Assembly (NCBI RefSeq): GCF_900156805.1
Contig: NZ_FTOQ01000002.1
Location: 248,001 to 312,000 of the forward strand
DNA: 64,000 nt
Direction of reading: 5' to 3'
Source: Roseivivax lentus
GTDB lineage: Bacteria > Pseudomonadota > Alphaproteobacteria > Rhodobacterales > Rhodobacteraceae
Positions 50,697 through 59,476 of this stretch are shown here, piece by piece (the first letter of the stretch is position 1; each line of letters begins with the position of its first letter). A program made the translations under genes and the position numbers. The notes below the pieces were generated by a model. The model had not been told where the DNA came from and ran no database searches. It saw only the letters and a program-made list of their open reading frames with translations.

Positions 50697-51744
50697 TCCG
50701 AACGATACCACGGCAGAGGCCGGCATGATCGCCGGACTGCACGCCAAGGCGCGGCAGGTCTTCCCGGGCCTGCTGGTTGCCGCGATCATCGCGCTGGCCA
50801 GCCAGTTCGTGGCCGAGCATTACGGCGCGCCCGCCATGCTGCTGGCGCTGCTATTCGGCGTGGCGCTGAATTTCCTCGGCTCCGAGGCCCGCAGCCGTCC
50901 CGGCATCGATTTCGGATCGCGCACGGTGCTGCGGCTCGGCGTCGTGCTTCTGGGCGTGCGCATCAGCGCCGAGATGCTGACCGTGCTGGGCTGGGAGATC
51001 ATCCTGCTGGTGATGGCGGGCACCGTCGTCACGATCTCGTTCGGGATGCTGGCAGCACCTCTTTTCGGCTTCCGGCACCGCTTTGCCTTCCTGTCGGCGG
51101 GCGCCGTGGCGATCTGCGGCGCCTCCGCGGCCATGGCCATCGCGGCGATCCTGCCGCGCGACGAGCGGTCCGAGGAACGGCTGATCTTCACCGTGGTGGG
51201 CGTGACGCTCCTGTCGACCGTGGCGATGATCCTCTACCCGATCCTCGCGGAAAGCCTCGGCCTCGACACCCGGACCACGGGCATCTTCATCGGCGCCACG
51301 GTGCACGATGTGGCGCAGGTCGTGGGCGCGGGCTTCTCGGTCAGCCAGGAGACGGGCGATGTGGCTACGCTGGTCAAGCTGTTGCGGGTCCTGATGCTCG
51401 CCCCGGTCGTGCTTGTGGCGACGCTGGTGATCCGTTCGGCCGTGGGCGCCGAGGAGACCGGCGGCAAGCGCCCGCCGCTGGTGCCGAGCTTCGTTCTGGG
51501 CTTCATCGCGCTGGCGACGCTCGGTTCGTTCAGCCTGCTGCCCGCCCCGGTGATCGCGGTCGCCTCGGAGGCCTCGCGCTGGCTCTTGCTGATGGCGATC
51601 GGATCGGTCGGCATGAAGACGCTGCCGAAGGACATACTCAACGTGGGCACCTCGGCGGCGGTCTTTCTTGTCGCGCAGACCGTGTTCCTTGCGCTTTTCA
51701 TCCTGGCCGGCCTGTGGCTGCTGGCCGGATTTTCACCCGTATGA
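50689..51744 (+). CDS. YeiH-family putative sulfite/sulfate exporter
   Basis: A 351-residue membrane protein with about ten helices of the YeiH/UPF0324 family: LLFGVALNFLGSEA, RLGVVLLGVRISAEMLTVLG, GAVAICGASAAMAIAAILPR (C-G-x-S-A motif) and IGATVHDVAQVVGAGFSVS. In roseobacter desulfonation operons this family is taken to export sulfite or sulfate left after carbon use. Overlap with comC and position after suyAB support that here. Confidence 0.87.
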   Translation: MADPNDTTAEAGMIAGLHAKARQVFPGLLVAAIIALASQFVAEHYGAPAMLLALLFGVALNFLGSEARSRPGIDFGSRTVLRLGVVLLGVRISAEMLTVLGWEIILLVMAGTVVTISFGMLAAPLFGFRHRFAFLSAGAVAICGASAAMAIAAILPRDERSEERLIFTVVGVTLLSTVAMILYPILAESLGLDTRTTGIFIGATVHDVAQVVGAGFSVSQETGDVATLVKLLRVLMLAPVVLVATLVIRSAVGAEETGGKRPPLVPSFVLGFIALATLGSFSLLPAPVIAVASEASRWLLLMAIGSVGMKTLPKDILNVGTSAAVFLVAQTVFLALFILAGLWLLAGFSPV

Positions 51745-51763
51745 CGCCTGAAAGGAGCCTGTC

Positions 51764-52171
51764 TTGCACCAGCATATCCTCATCCCCGTCGCGCTCGACC
51801 ACGAGAAGATGATCCCCCGCAAGATCGAGATGGCGCGCCATCTCCTGGCCGAAGGCGGCAGGATCACGCTTTACACGGTGCTCGAGAACGTGCCGGGCTT
51901 CGTCGCGGAATTCGTCGACATGAAGCCCGAGAACCACCTGCGCGCGCAGATCACCAAGAAACTGGAAGAAAGCCATGACGGCGGGTCGGACATCACCTGC
52001 GTCGTGGAAACCGGCAAGGCGGGTGTGAAGATCGCACAATATGCCGAGGCCCATGCCGTCGATCTGATCATCGTCGCCTCGCACAGCCCCGGCCTGCAGG
52101 AATATTTCCTCGGCTCGACCGCCTCGCGGGTGGCGCGGCGCGCGCCCTGTTCGGTCTACATCATGCGCTAG
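51764..52171 (+). CDS. Universal stress protein (UspA family)
   Basis: A 135-residue UspA-fold protein: ILIPVALDHEKMIPRKIEMA, and near the C terminus VDLIIVASHSPGLQEYFLGS with TASRVARRAPCSVYIM, matching the G-x2-G-x9-G-(S/T) nucleotide loop in modified form. The start is TTG 51764 with AAAGGAG upstream. It is the last gene on this strand before the operon ends and 19 bases after the exporter. Confidence 0.88.
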   Translation: MHQHILIPVALDHEKMIPRKIEMARHLLAEGGRITLYTVLENVPGFVAEFVDMKPENHLRAQITKKLEESHDGGSDITCVVETGKAGVKIAQYAEAHAVDLIIVASHSPGLQEYFLGSTASRVARRAPCSVYIMR

Positions 52172-52181
52172 CGCCGGGGCG

Positions 52182-52490
52182 CTATTCTGCTGTCCTGAGG
52201 GTCGCGCTCTGGCGCAGCGTGCCGCCTTTGTCGAAGACCAGCACGCGGTCCTGATCGGTCACCACGATGATGCGATCCGGCAAAGTGGTCACCGAAAGCG
52301 CGGTGGCGCCGGCGGGCAGCTCCAGCCTGTCCGGCAGCGCGAGCGGCGGCGCTTCGCGGAAGCGGATGACAAACAGCGCGATGATGACTAGAAGGCCCGC
52401 GATCATCGTCGTCGTCAGCGTCGTGACGAGTATCTTCAGAAACCGGACATCGCCGCCCGGCACCGGATCGGGTTGAGAGGGGCCATCCAT
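52182..52490 (-). CDS. DUF6476 family membrane protein
   Basis: A 102-residue protein with one membrane helix (LVTTLTTTMIAGLLVIIALF) and a small beta-rich C-terminal domain (ALSVTTLPDRIIVVTDQDRV, LVFDKGGTLRQS) probably in the periplasm. I recognise it as DUF6476, found divergent from rluD in Rhodobacterales. Function unknown. Its ATG shares bases with the rluD ATG: the two start codons overlap in CATG at 52488-52491. Confidence 0.75.
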   Translation of the reverse strand: MDGPSQPDPVPGGDVRFLKILVTTLTTTMIAGLLVIIALFVIRFREAPPLALPDRLELPAGATALSVTTLPDRIIVVTDQDRVLVFDKGGTLRQSATLRTAE

Positions 52491-53520
52491 GAGCGTCACC
52501 ACCTATCGTTTCGCGATCGGGCCGAACCCGCCCTCCCGGCTTGATAAGGCGCTGGCGCGCGATGTGCCAGAGAGCGCGTCGCTGTCACGCACCCGGCTTG
52601 CGGCCCTGATGGGGGCGGGGGCGGTGCGGATCGACGGCGCGGTCGCCGCGGATCCGAAGGCCAAGGTGGCCGAAGGCGCCGCGGTCGAAATCGACGTGGC
52701 CGTGGCCGCTGAGGTCGATATCCGGCCCGAGGCAATCCCGCTCGATATCCTTTATGAGGATGACGACCTCATCGTGGTGAACAAGCCCGCGGGCATGGTC
52801 GTGCATCCCGCGCCGGGCACGCCCGGCGGTACGCTGGTCAATGCGCTGCTGCACCATTTCGGCGACGACCTTTCCGGCATCGGCGGCGAGAAGCGGCCGG
52901 GAATCGTGCACCGGATCGACAAGGACACGACCGGGCTCCTGGTGGTGGCGAAATCTGACCGCGCGCATCACGGGCTCGCAAAACAGTTCGAGGCCCATTC
53001 GGTAGAGCGGCGCTATCTCGCGCTTTGCTACGGCGTGCCCGACACCGGCGATCCGCGCCTGCGCGGCCTGCGCGGGGTCTCGTTTGAGCCCGGTGCGGTG
53101 CTGAAGATCACCACCGGGCTCGCGCGCCACAAGACCGACCGGCAGCGGCAGGCGGTCTATTTCGACGGGCAGGGCCGGCACGCGATCACCAGCGCCCGGC
53201 TGCTGGAGACATTCGGCACGCCGCCGGCGCTGGCGCTGGTAGAATGCCGCCTCGAAACCGGGCGCACGCATCAGATTCGCGTGCACATGGCGCATGCGGG
53301 ATTCGGGCTCGTAGGCGATCCGGTCTATGGCGGGCGGCGCAAGATCAGCCCCAAGGCGGTGTCGGAGCGGGCCCTGGAGGCGGTGAACAACTTTCCGCGC
53401 CAGGCGCTGCATGCGGCGACGCTGGGCTTCGATCACCCGGTCAGCAAGGAACACATGTCCTTCGAAGCGCCCTTGCCCGAGGACATGAATGCACTTCTGG
53501 ATGCGCTTTCTGTGCGCTGA
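52489..53520 (+). CDS. rluD: 23S rRNA pseudouridine synthase, RluA/RluD family
   Basis: A 343-residue enzyme. Residues 15-75 form an S4 RNA-binding domain (RLDKALARDVPESASLSRTR), then ILYEDDDLIVVNKPAGMVVH and the catalytic GIVHRIDKDTTGLLVVAKSD with the active aspartate, and RLETGRTHQIRVHMAHAGFG. S4 plus this catalytic loop points to RluD, which modifies helix 69 of 23S rRNA; RluC remains possible. Divergent from DUF6476 with overlapping start codons. Confidence 0.9.
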   Translation: MSVTTYRFAIGPNPPSRLDKALARDVPESASLSRTRLAALMGAGAVRIDGAVAADPKAKVAEGAAVEIDVAVAAEVDIRPEAIPLDILYEDDDLIVVNKPAGMVVHPAPGTPGGTLVNALLHHFGDDLSGIGGEKRPGIVHRIDKDTTGLLVVAKSDRAHHGLAKQFEAHSVERRYLALCYGVPDTGDPRLRGLRGVSFEPGAVLKITTGLARHKTDRQRQAVYFDGQGRHAITSARLLETFGTPPALALVECRLETGRTHQIRVHMAHAGFGLVGDPVYGGRRKISPKAVSERALEAVNNFPRQALHAATLGFDHPVSKEHMSFEAPLPEDMNALLDALSVR

Positions 53521-53553
53521 AACACAGAGCACATGCGCTTGAGATCGCTGAAA

Positions 53554-53574
53554 CAGGGACCCGAAGCGTCCCTG
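53554..53574 (+). terminator. Terminator-like hairpin after rluD
   Basis: CAGGGAC (53554-53560), 7-base loop, GTCCCTG (53568-53574), then CTTGCGTT. It separates rluD from the rpoH promoter; the T tail is weak. Confidence 0.5.
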
Positions 53575-53613
53575 CTTGCGTTAATAAGATAACAAGACTT
53601 GGACTTTACGACG

Positions 53614-53643
53614 CTTGAAACCCCCAAGACTTCATCCCATATG
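53614..53643 (+). promoter_or_regulatory. Heat-shock promoter of rpoH
   Basis: CTTGAAA (53614-53620), 15 bases, CCCATATG (53636-53643). It matches the promoter of hsp20 at 5131-5160 in both boxes and spacing. Transcription should start near 53650, about 28 bases before the rpoH ATG, so rpoH is probably autoregulated. Confidence 0.65.
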
Positions 53644-53676
53644 GATGTTAAGTTGGTAAACATTGGAGGGATGGGA

Positions 53677-54573
53677 ATGAGCAACTACGCAAATCTCCCG
53701 GCACCGTCACCCGAAGCGGGGCTGAGCCGGTATCTGCAGGAAATCCGGAAATTCCCGCTCCTGGAGCCGGAAGAAGAATACATGCTGGCCAAGCGCTGGG
53801 TCGAGAACGAGGATACTGAGGCCGCGCATCGCATGGTCACCTCGCATCTGCGGCTCGCCGCCAAGATCGCCATGGGCTACCGCGGTTACGGCCTGCCGCA
53901 GGCCGAAGTCATCTCCGAGGCCAATGTAGGCCTGATGCAGGCCGTCAAACGCTTCGACCCCGAGAAGGGCTTCCGCCTCGCGACCTACGCGATGTGGTGG
54001 ATCCGCGCCGCGATCCAGGAATATATTCTGCGGTCCTGGAGCCTGGTGAAGCTGGGCACCACCTCGGCGCAGAAGAAGCTGTTCTTCAATCTCCGCAAGG
54101 CCAAGAGCCGGATCGGTGCGCTGGAAGACGGCGACCTGCGGCCCGAGCACGTGCAGCGCATCGCCACCGATCTCGGCGTGACCGAGGACGAGGTGATCTC
54201 GATGAACCGGCGCATGTCGGGCGGCGACGCCTCGCTGAACGCGCAGGTCGGTCAGGCCGATGAAGGTGCGATGCAATGGCAGGACTGGCTCGAGGATGAA
54301 GATGCGGATCAGGCCGGCGATTACGAGGCCAAGGACGAGCTCGACACGCGCCGCGCGCTGCTGACCGAAGCGATGGATGTGCTGAACGACCGCGAGAAGG
54401 ACATCCTCGTGAAGCGGCGCCTTGCGGAGAAGCCGATGACACTGGAAGACCTGAGCGGCGAATACGATGTCAGCCGCGAACGGATCCGCCAGATTGAGGT
54501 GCGCGCCTTCGAGAAGCTGCAGAAGCGGATGACGGAGCTGGCCAAGGCGCAGGGCATTCTGCCCGCGGCCTGA
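53677..54573 (+). CDS. rpoH: RNA polymerase heat-shock sigma factor RpoH
   Basis: A 298-residue sigma-32. Region 2 has HLRLAAKIAMGYRGYGLPQA, EVISEANVGLMQAVKRFDPE and TYAMWWIRAAIQEYILRSWS; the RpoH box with Q-K-x-L-F-F-N-L is TSAQKKLFFNLRKAKSRIGA; region 4 is EDLSGEYDVSRERIRQIEVR. It directs transcription of chaperone and protease genes. ATG 53677 has GGAGGG 7 bases upstream and is preferred over 53671. A strong terminator follows. Confidence 0.96.
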   Translation: MSNYANLPAPSPEAGLSRYLQEIRKFPLLEPEEEYMLAKRWVENEDTEAAHRMVTSHLRLAAKIAMGYRGYGLPQAEVISEANVGLMQAVKRFDPEKGFRLATYAMWWIRAAIQEYILRSWSLVKLGTTSAQKKLFFNLRKAKSRIGALEDGDLRPEHVQRIATDLGVTEDEVISMNRRMSGGDASLNAQVGQADEGAMQWQDWLEDEDADQAGDYEAKDELDTRRALLTEAMDVLNDREKDILVKRRLAEKPMTLEDLSGEYDVSRERIRQIEVRAFEKLQKRMTELAKAQGILPAA

Positions 54574-54595
54574 GACCGCCGCTGCAATCGGAAAG

Positions 54596-54628
54596 ACGAA
54601 AGCCGCCGGGGCGCCCGGCGGCTTTTTT
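54596..54628 (+). terminator. Rho-independent terminator of rpoH
   Basis: A 10-bp perfect GC stem (54601-54610 with 54614-54623), 3-base loop and a run of T (54623-54628). Confidence 0.92.
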
Positions 54629-54645
54629 CGTGTCTCGGGCGTGCG

Positions 54646-55065
54646 TTACGCCTCACGCACGATCATCACCGAGCAATCCGCGTGTTCGGCGACAGCACCT
54701 CCGTTGGACGACCAGAAGTAATCGGCGATGCTGGGCTTGTGGGAGGCCATGATGACCAGATCGGCGCCGATCACGCCCACCGCCTTCAGCAGCGCGTGAT
54801 CCAGATCGACCGCCTGGTCATGCAGCACGAGCGCGTGCGAGCTGGCCTCGTAGGCGTTCTGCCGTCCCTGGGTTTCCGCGAAATCGGCCAGTTTCTGGCG
54901 GAACTCGTCAGGGGTATGGGCAATCGCGCCGGGCAGGGCGGTGGTTGCGGAGACGAAGGTGACCTTGGCGCCGTAATGACGCGCCGCGTCGGCGGTCACC
55001 TCCAGCGCGCGCTTCAGCGTGTCGATATGCGCGAGGTCCACGGGGGCCATGATGTGATTGAACAT
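54646..55065 (-). CDS. Universal stress protein (UspA family)
   Basis: A 139-residue UspA-fold protein: NHIMAPVDLAHIDTLKRALE at the start, ADLVIMASHKPSIADYFWSS and GGAVAEHADCSVMIVRE at the end, the latter two forming the nucleotide-loop region. AAGGAG precedes the ATG. It faces rpoH across the terminator. About 25 percent alike by eye to the other UspA at 51764. Confidence 0.9.
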   Translation of the reverse strand: MFNHIMAPVDLAHIDTLKRALEVTADAARHYGAKVTFVSATTALPGAIAHTPDEFRQKLADFAETQGRQNAYEASSHALVLHDQAVDLDHALLKAVGVIGADLVIMASHKPSIADYFWSSNGGAVAEHADCSVMIVREA

Positions 55066-55235
55066 AAAGGGTCTCCTTGTTTTCGGCGCCGCCGGGCGAA
55101 GGGGGCGCGGGGCGGATGCCGGAAGACGCTACGGGTGCGCGCGCCGCGAAACATTGTTCCATGTCAAAGCGGTGATCGCGATTGCGGTGCGCCGCGTCCC
55201 CGCGCACTCTGTCGCGACAAGGCAAGGAGACCAGC

Positions 55236-56204
55236 ATGGACGAGCACGTGAGATGGGGCATTCTGGGCGCGGCGAAATTCGCCCGTGAGCATATGGGGCC
55301 CGCGCTTCACGCCGCGCGCGGCGGCGCGGTCACGGCACTGGCCACCTCGTCCGAGACAAAGGCGCGCCCCTTCGCCGATTTCGCTCCGGGGCTGCGCGTC
55401 CATGACAGCTACGAGGCGCTTCTGGCCGATCCCGGCATCGACGCGGTCTACATCCCGCTGCCCAATGCGCTTCACGTGGAGTGGACGCTGCAGGCGCTCG
55501 ATGCGGGCAAGCACGTCTTGTGCGAAAAGCCGCTGGCGATGCGGGCAGAGGAGTTCGACGCGGTGATCGCCAAGCGCGATGCGACCGGTCTGCTGGCCGC
55601 CGAGGCCTACATGATCGTGCATCATCCGCAATGGCAGCGGGCCAAGGCGCTTTACGAAGAGGGGGCGATCGGTGCGCTGCGCGAGGTGACGGCGCAGTTC
55701 TCGTTCTTCAACGACGATGCGGGCAATATCCGCAACCAGTCCGACATGGGCGGCGGTGCGCTGCCCGATATCGGGGTCTATATCTTCGGCGGCGCGCGGT
55801 TCGTCACCGGCGAGGAGCCCGAGGCGATCCTGTCGGCCGATATCGACTGGGATGCGGGCGTCGATACCCGCGCCCATATGACCGCGCGGTTCCCGTCCTT
55901 CCATTACTCGGGCTATGTCTCGACGCGGATGGCCCCATATCAGCGGGTCACCCTCCATGGCGATGCGGGCGTCATGACGCTGCAGACCCCGTTCAACGCG
56001 CAGGTTTTCGGCGAGGCGGTGATCGAGCTGGAACTGGGCGGTGGCGTGCGGCGGCTGGAACGTTTTCCCGCGGCCAATCACTACGTGCTGCAATGCGAGG
56101 CCTTCAATCGCGCGGTGCGGGAGGGCGGCGCCTACCCTTGTCCGCTGGAGTTCTCGCGCGGCACGCAGGCGATGATCGACATGGTCTACGCCAAGGCCCA
56201 ATAG
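55236..56204 (+). CDS. Gfo/Idh/MocA family oxidoreductase
   Basis: A 322-residue NAD(P)-dependent dehydrogenase: VRWGILGAAKFAREHMGPAL is the Rossmann loop, YIPLPNALHVEWTLQALDAG and KHVLCEKPLAMRAEEFDAVI with the catalytic Lys (E-K-P), then the C-terminal alpha-beta domain (SDMGGGALPDIGVYIFGGAR with the conserved Asp). It resembles sugar or xylose dehydrogenases of this family (D-xylose/trans-dihydrodiol type). Substrate unknown. AAGGAG lies upstream of ATG 55236. Confidence 0.88.
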   Translation: MDEHVRWGILGAAKFAREHMGPALHAARGGAVTALATSSETKARPFADFAPGLRVHDSYEALLADPGIDAVYIPLPNALHVEWTLQALDAGKHVLCEKPLAMRAEEFDAVIAKRDATGLLAAEAYMIVHHPQWQRAKALYEEGAIGALREVTAQFSFFNDDAGNIRNQSDMGGGALPDIGVYIFGGARFVTGEEPEAILSADIDWDAGVDTRAHMTARFPSFHYSGYVSTRMAPYQRVTLHGDAGVMTLQTPFNAQVFGEAVIELELGGGVRRLERFPAANHYVLQCEAFNRAVREGGAYPCPLEFSRGTQAMIDMVYAKAQ

Positions 56205-56258
56205 AAAACGCCCGGGCGCGGGCCCGGGCGTCGATGGTCTGTCCGCGTGACGGGCCGA

Positions 56259-57566
56259 TCAGGCCGCCGCGGTGTCTTTCGGCGCGGCTTTCGCCGCCGA
56301 TTTGGCAGCTGCCTTGGCCGAGGCGGTCTGCCGCGCGCCGGAATTGCTGTCGATGAAGTTCAGCACCAGCGGGCGGATGTTGTTGCGCCAGCTGCGGCCC
56401 GCGAAGATGCCGTAATGGCCCGCGCCGGGCTCCAGGTGGCTTGCCTTCATGCTGTCGGGAAGGCCGGTCAGCAGATCGAGCGCCGCGACGCATTGGCCGG
56501 GGGCCGAGATGTCGTCATTCGTGCCCTCGACGGTCTTCACCGCGACATTGGTGATCTTGCCGATATCGACATGCTTGCCGGCGACGGTGAATGCGTTGTT
56601 GGCGATCTCGCAGCGCTTGAAGATACGGTCCACGGTGGACAGGTAGAATTCCGCGGGCATGTCCATCACGGCGAGATATTCGTCGTAGAACTTGTTGTGC
56701 TTGTCGCGCTCGGACGCTTCGCCGCGCGCGACGCGCATGATCTGGTCGCGGAAGGCCCGGGCATGGGTGTCGGAATTCATCGCGATGAAGGACGACAGCT
56801 GCAGCAGGCCCGGATAGACCCGGCGGCCGACGCCCGCATAGCGGAAGCCCACTCGCTGGCACATCGATTCCTCGAGCTGGCCCATGGTCACGCGCGCGCC
56901 GAAATCGGTCACTTCCGTGGGGGCGGCTTCGGGGTCGATCGGGCCGCCGATCAGCGTCAGGGTGCGCGGCTGCGCATCGGGGTCTTCCGCGGCCAGGTAG
57001 GCGGTCGCGGCCAAGGTCAGCGGCGCGGGCTGGCACACGGCGATCACGTGGGTGTCGGGGCCCAGCTCGCGCATGAACTCGACGAGGTAGAGGGTGTAAT
57101 CCTCCACATCGAATTTGCCCGCTGAGACCGGGATATCCCTCGCGTTGTGCCAATCGGTCACATAGACTTCGCAATTGGTGATGAGCGACTTCACCGTCGA
57201 ACGGAGGAGCGTGGCGTAATGGCCCGACATCGGTGCGACCAGCAGGATGCGGCGCGGCTGGGTTTTCCGGCCTGCGACCTCGAAGTGGATCAGGTCGCCG
57301 AAGGGCTTGCTGACCACCGTCTTCGGGGTGACGATATGGTCCTTGCCGTCTTCGCAGGTGAAGCTGTCGATGCCCCAGTCGGGTTTCGCGACCATGCGTT
57401 CGAAGGTGCGTTCCGTGACCGTGCCCCAGGCTTCCATCCAGCGGATGCCGGGATGGGGAATCAGTGCGAGACCGGGATAGGAGGCCATCGTACGGGCGGT
57501 AGCGCCCAGCCACTGATTGGTGTTACGCACGGTCTCCATGAAGTCATAGGTGGCCATGTAGCGCAT
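56259..57566 (-). CDS. phaZ: Intracellular polyhydroxybutyrate depolymerase
   Basis: A 435-residue alpha/beta hydrolase of the PhaZ/DepA type that mobilises stored PHB. RRILLVAPMSGHYATLLRST, VYVTDWHNARDIPVSAGKFD and HVIAVCQPAPLTLAATAYLA, with cysteine at the nucleophile elbow (V-C-Q-P), are the family features, and HLEPGAGHYGIFAGRSWRNN holds the catalytic His. A Lys/Ala-rich tail follows. GGAGA precedes ATG 57566. Divergent from phaC. Confidence 0.93.
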   Translation of the reverse strand: MRYMATYDFMETVRNTNQWLGATARTMASYPGLALIPHPGIRWMEAWGTVTERTFERMVAKPDWGIDSFTCEDGKDHIVTPKTVVSKPFGDLIHFEVAGRKTQPRRILLVAPMSGHYATLLRSTVKSLITNCEVYVTDWHNARDIPVSAGKFDVEDYTLYLVEFMRELGPDTHVIAVCQPAPLTLAATAYLAAEDPDAQPRTLTLIGGPIDPEAAPTEVTDFGARVTMGQLEESMCQRVGFRYAGVGRRVYPGLLQLSSFIAMNSDTHARAFRDQIMRVARGEASERDKHNKFYDEYLAVMDMPAEFYLSTVDRIFKRCEIANNAFTVAGKHVDIGKITNVAVKTVEGTNDDISAPGQCVAALDLLTGLPDSMKASHLEPGAGHYGIFAGRSWRNNIRPLVLNFIDSNSGARQTASAKAAAKSAAKAAPKDTAAA

Positions 57567-57673
57567 ATGTGGTCTCCTTTCGCTCAGACGCAGGAGATGG
57601 GAGTTGTCCGATCCGATGCGCGCCCGGGCGATAAATTTCTGCGTAGCAGCAAAAGTAAGGGGGAACCCGCCAG

Positions 57674-59476
57674 ATGACAACAGAGACCTTGGAACAAGAG
57701 CAAAATTTGGAGAAGTTCCAGCAGAACCTGTCGCGCGTCGAGGAACTTTCACAGCGTCTGATCGCGGCGATGACCAACCGCAAACCGCTGGGTACATCGC
57801 TGCAGGCGCCGGATCACGAAATCTACACGCAGGCCGTGCAGGGCTATTGGCAGACCTGGATGCAGAACCCCGCGCGGGTCATCGAGCATCAATTCGCCTA
57901 TTGGCAGGACACGATGAAGCACCTGGTGGAGGCGCAGCAGGCGCTGGCCTCGGGGCAGTTGAAGGCGCCGGACAACCCGGGGCCCAGCGACAAGCGCTTC
58001 TCGAACCCGCTTTGGGACACGCATCCCTATTTCAACTTCATCAAGCAGCAATACCTCATCAATTCGCGCGCGCTGGAACAGGCCGTCGAAGGCATCGAGG
58101 ACATGGACCCGAAGGAAAAGCGGCGCCTGACCTATTTCGCCCGCCAGATCGTGGACATGATGGCGCCGACGAACTTCATGACCACCAATCCCGACGTGCT
58201 GCAGAAGGCCATCGAGACCGAGGGCGAGAGCCTCGTGAAGGGGTTGGAGAACCTCATCTCCGATCTCGAGGCCAATAACGGCGAGCTTGTCGTGAAGCTC
58301 GCGGACGAGGACGCCTTCCGGATCGGCGAGAACATCGCCACGGCGAAAGGCGAGGTCGTCTACCGCAACCGGCTGATGGAGATCATCCAGTATTCGCCGA
58401 CGACGGAGAAGGTGAAGGAGACGCCGATCATCCTCTTCCCGCCCTGGATCAACAAGTTCTACATCCTCGACCTGCGGGAAAGTAACAGCTTCATCCGCTG
58501 GGTGGTGGACCAGGGCTACACGCTCTTCGTGGTCAGCTGGGTCAACCCCGACCACGATCTGAGCGATGTCGGCCTCGACACCTATATCGAGGAAGGTTTC
58601 CTGACCGCGGTCGAGGAGGTGAAGGCGATCACCCGCCAGAAGCGCGTGAACGCAATCGGCTATTGTATCGCCGGCACCACGCTGTCGCTGACCCTGGCGC
58701 TTCTGAAGAAACGCGGCGACAACTCGATCAAGTCGGCGACCTTCTTCACCACGCTGACCGATTTCTCCGATCAGGGGGAATTCACGCCCTTCCTGCAGGA
58801 CGATTTCATCGACGGGATCGAGGAGGAGGTCGAAAAGACCGGCGTGCTGCGGTCCTTCATCATGGCGCGGACCTTCTCGTTCCTGCGCTCGAACGACCTG
58901 ATCTACCGCCCGGCGATCCAGAACTACATGATGGGCGAGACGCCGCCCGCCTTCGATCTGCTCTACTGGAACGGGGACGGCTCGAACCTGCCCGCGCGGA
59001 TGGCGGTGCAATATCTGCGCGAGCTGTGTCAGTCGAACGCCTTCGCCGAGGAGGGCATCGAGCTGATGGGCGAGACGCTGTCGATCAAGGATGTCGACGT
59101 GCCGCTCATGTCCATCGCCTGCGAGACCGACCACATCGCCGCCGCCGCCGATTGCTACCGGGGGGTCAGCCTGATGGGTTCGAAGGACCGCACCTTCGTG
59201 CTGTCGGAATCGGGCCATATCGCGGGAATCGTGAACCCGCCCTCGAAGAACAAGTACGGCCATTACATCAACGACGAGTTCGACGGCAGCTTCGAGGATT
59301 GGAAAAGCAAGGCCGAGCACCACGCCGCGTCCTGGTGGCCGGTCTGGGAAAAGTGGATCTCCAAGCGGTCGGGCAAATGGGTCGCGGCCCGGGAGCCCGG
59401 CGACAAGGACCATCCCTCGCTCGGGCCCGCGCCCGGCACCTATGTGCTGGCCAAGGCCCGCGAGGTCGAGCCCTAA
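57674..59476 (+). CDS. phaC: Class I poly(R)-hydroxyalkanoate synthase
   Basis: A 600-residue PHA synthase polymerising (R)-3-hydroxyacyl-CoA. The lipase-like box is NAIGYCIAGTTLSLTLAL with nucleophilic Cys331; the residue two after it, usually Gly in GxCxG, is followed by Ala here. The catalytic Asp is in PLMSIACETDHIAAAADC and the His in VLSESGHIAGIVNPPS. The N-terminal PhaC domain begins near residue 95 (GPSDKRFSNPLWDTHPYFNF). Divergent from phaZ, followed by phaP and phaR. Confidence 0.95.
   Translation: MTTETLEQEQNLEKFQQNLSRVEELSQRLIAAMTNRKPLGTSLQAPDHEIYTQAVQGYWQTWMQNPARVIEHQFAYWQDTMKHLVEAQQALASGQLKAPDNPGPSDKRFSNPLWDTHPYFNFIKQQYLINSRALEQAVEGIEDMDPKEKRRLTYFARQIVDMMAPTNFMTTNPDVLQKAIETEGESLVKGLENLISDLEANNGELVVKLADEDAFRIGENIATAKGEVVYRNRLMEIIQYSPTTEKVKETPIILFPPWINKFYILDLRESNSFIRWVVDQGYTLFVVSWVNPDHDLSDVGLDTYIEEGFLTAVEEVKAITRQKRVNAIGYCIAGTTLSLTLALLKKRGDNSIKSATFFTTLTDFSDQGEFTPFLQDDFIDGIEEEVEKTGVLRSFIMARTFSFLRSNDLIYRPAIQNYMMGETPPAFDLLYWNGDGSNLPARMAVQYLRELCQSNAFAEEGIELMGETLSIKDVDVPLMSIACETDHIAAAADCYRGVSLMGSKDRTFVLSESGHIAGIVNPPSKNKYGHYINDEFDGSFEDWKSKAEHHAASWWPVWEKWISKRSGKWVAAREPGDKDHPSLGPAPGTYVLAKAREVEP

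Noticed and set aside
41677-52171. Sulfonate operon as a recently acquired island
   Set aside because: No integrase, tRNA junction repeat or insertion sequence flanks it, and composition looks like its neighbours; the tRNA-His nearby shows no duplicated 3' end that I can see.
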